From: Desulfovibrio sp.
GTDB taxonomy: Bacteria; Desulfobacterota; Desulfovibrionia; Desulfovibrionales; Desulfovibrionaceae
Direction: 5' to 3'
NCBI GenBank assembly: GCA_014804905.1
Contig: JAAUYX010000007.1
Location: forward strand, 36,602 to 43,413
DNA length: 6,812 nt
This document shows, piece after piece, positions 6,022 to 6,812 of this stretch. The position numbers were made by a program, and so were the translations under genes. The stretch's first letter is position 1, and every line of letters begins with the position of its first letter. The notes beneath the pieces are model-generated. The model had not been told where the DNA came from. It worked only from the letters and a program-made list of their open reading frames with translations, and made no database searches.

Positions 6022-6504
6022 ATGACTCAGGTTGCGACGTCTCCGGGCCATGATCCGCACGACGACGACCTCATCCAGCTCGTTACCTTCCGCATCGGCG
6101 AGGAGGAGTTCGGGGTGGATATTCTCGCCGTGCAGGAGATTATCCGCCTGATGCAGATCACCATGGTGCCCCGAGCGCCGGAATTTATCGAGGGCGTCAT
6201 CAACCTGCGCGGCAAGGTCATCCCGGTCATCAACATGCGCACCCGCTTCAACAAGGCCGCGCACAAGCCCGACAGCAATACGCGCATCGTGGTCATGGAG
6301 CTCGAGCAGAAGATCGTGGGCTTTCTGGTGGACGGTGTGTCCGAGGTGCTCCGTATCCCCGAGAGCACCGTGGAGGACCCGCCGCCGGTGGTGGCGGGCA
6401 TCGGCTCGGAATATATCCGCGGCATCGGCAAACTGGACAACCGCCTGCTGATACTGCTGGATTTGGACCACCTGCTCGGCAGCATTGATTTCGTCCCTGC
6501 CTGA
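6022..6504 (+). CDS. cheW: Chemotaxis coupling protein CheW
   Basis: The 160-residue product is a single CheW domain, which couples chemoreceptors to the kinase CheA in the cytoplasmic signalling array. After a polar 16-residue tail it shows LIQLVTFRIGEEEFGVDI (17-34), then VQEIIR, VPRAPEFIEGVINLRGKVIPVINMR (49-73) with the conserved NLRG at 61-64, and the later GFLVDGVSEVLRIP and RLLILLDLDHLL segments. The length is normal (about 150-170 residues). An AAGGAGG at 6008-6014 with a seven-base spacer selects the ATG at 6022. An upstream in-frame ATG at 5980 lies before the leader hairpin, has no ribosome-binding site and would add residues not expected in the family. No cheA, cheR or receptor gene is adjacent, so this is a solitary cheW in its own transcription unit, driven by the sigma-28 promoter just upstream. 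Confidence 0.97.
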   Translation: MTQVATSPGHDPHDDDLIQLVTFRIGEEEFGVDILAVQEIIRLMQITMVPRAPEFIEGVINLRGKVIPVINMRTRFNKAAHKPDSNTRIVVMELEQKIVGFLVDGVSEVLRIPESTVEDPPPVVAGIGSEYIRGIGKLDNRLLILLDLDHLLGSIDFVPA

Positions 6505-6509
6505 TTGGC

Positions 6510-6535
6510 GGGACATGGGGGAGCATGTCTCCCTC
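6510..6535 (+). other. Hairpin region directly after cheW with two alternative folds
   Basis: GACATG (6512-6517) can pair with CATGTC (6524-6529), extended by GG/CC across a bulged T. Alternatively GGGAG (6519-6523) pairs with CTCCC (6529-6533) around CATGT, extended by a G-T and a G-C pair. The two folds exclude each other. Neither is followed by a T-run. It begins five bases after the cheW stop, so a role in 3'-end formation or stability is possible but unproven. Confidence 0.35.
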
Positions 6536-6551
6536 GGGGGAAATGAAGGGG

Positions 6552-6571
6552 AGGACGCCACAGGGCGTCCT
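6552..6571 (+). terminator. Possible cheW terminator hairpin without a T-run
   Basis: AGGACGCC (6552-6559) and GGCGTCCT (6564-6571) are perfect reverse complements around an ACAG loop, an 8-bp GC-rich stem 47 bases after the cheW stop. The bases after it are GCAAGGGCGG, so there is no T-tract and it does not meet the usual rule for intrinsic termination. It may still end or protect the cheW transcript, perhaps together with Rho. The stem itself is certain; its function is a guess. Confidence 0.42.
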
Positions 6572-6714
6572 GCAAGGGCGGCCGGACACGCGGGGGGCGT
6601 GGCCTGCCGCCCCTGCGCGTTTATGCGCCAATGTAAAGGCAGACAGGCTGGTGGAAGCGTCCCCCCGCCGCGCATCACCTTCATGCGCACACTGCAAGCC
6701 ACGAGGAAAGCACA

Positions 6715-6812
6715 ATGCCGGAACAGGACATGGGGCCTTTTGCACGGGGTGAAATCAATCCCTACGGCCAGTTTTTCCAGGGGCAGAGTTATTTGAACAT
6801 GCTGACGCAAGA
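6715..6812 (+). CDS. Start of a probable cupin-domain protein, cut by the right edge
   Basis: An open frame begins at ATG 6715 and runs to the window edge, giving 32 codons. GAGG at 6703-6706 sits eight bases before the start. The visible residues include FARGEINPYGQFF and GQSYLNML, a pattern I recall from the N-terminus of small cupin proteins, often annotated as cupin or linked with carboxymuconolactone decarboxylase, where a NPY-QYF-GQSYLNML segment opens the barrel. The metal-binding His motifs of the cupin fold would lie beyond the window, so neither metal binding nor function can be judged. No clear promoter is recognised in the 210 bases before it, though the gap and the hairpins behind cheW suggest an independent unit. 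Confidence 0.68.
   Translation, partial: MPEQDMGPFARGEINPYGQFFQGQSYLNMLTQ

Noticed and set aside
6485..6796. A 103-codon + strand frame starting in the cheW 3' end
   Set aside because: It has no ribosome-binding site, crosses three hairpins and overlaps the cupin-like gene start in another frame; its composition shows no domain.
4981..6810. A 609-codon open frame on the minus strand
   Set aside because: It spans the carbohydrate gene, the sigma-28 promoter, cheW and the next gene start. It has no recognisable motif and is best seen as a shadow of GC-rich coding bias.
1..6812. Defence island, prophage, transposon, CRISPR array or tRNA genes
   Set aside because: No integrase, transposase, repeat array, direct target duplication or cloverleaf pattern was seen. 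The GIY-YIG protein is of the common stand-alone type and is not accompanied by restriction or phage genes.

Overview
This is a GC-rich, gene-dense bacterial chromosome segment in which every credible gene lies on the + strand. Protein style, GC-rich codons and gene content suggest a deltaproteobacterium of the Desulfovibrio type (Desulfovibrionaceae). That assignment is inferred from recognition of the proteins; there is no rRNA or other marker in the window. I see no mobile element, CRISPR array, tRNA or rRNA.

Layout: (1) 1-633, the 3' part of a MOFRL-type glycerate 2-kinase gene, cut by the left edge. (2) 691-2176, three overlapping genes: an unrecognised Gly-rich protein with C-terminal membrane segments, a 100-residue GIY-YIG protein and a LysE/RhtB-family exporter. 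(3) 2228-5928, a DUF177/YceD-type Cys-rich protein, methylthioribose-1-phosphate isomerase (MtnA), and a large surface-carbohydrate biosynthesis protein that starts inside the mtnA stop codon. Regions 1 to 3 have the spacing of one or two long transcripts. (4) 5941-6504, a separate unit: a solitary cheW behind a near-perfect sigma-28 (FliA) promoter. (5) 6505-6714, a hairpin-rich intergenic stretch. (6) 6715-6812, the first 32 codons of a probable cupin-domain protein, cut by the right edge.

The genes do not form one obvious pathway. The upper operon mixes central carbon metabolism (glycerate), export, a translation-associated accessory protein, thiosugar salvage and envelope polysaccharide synthesis. 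The points most worth a second look are the sigma-28 promoter with an inverted repeat built around its -10 element, the DUF177 gene without its usual rpmF partner, and the mtnA/glycosyltransferase junction, where a run of seven G sits just before a GTGA overlap. I found no convincing previously undescribed multi-gene system.
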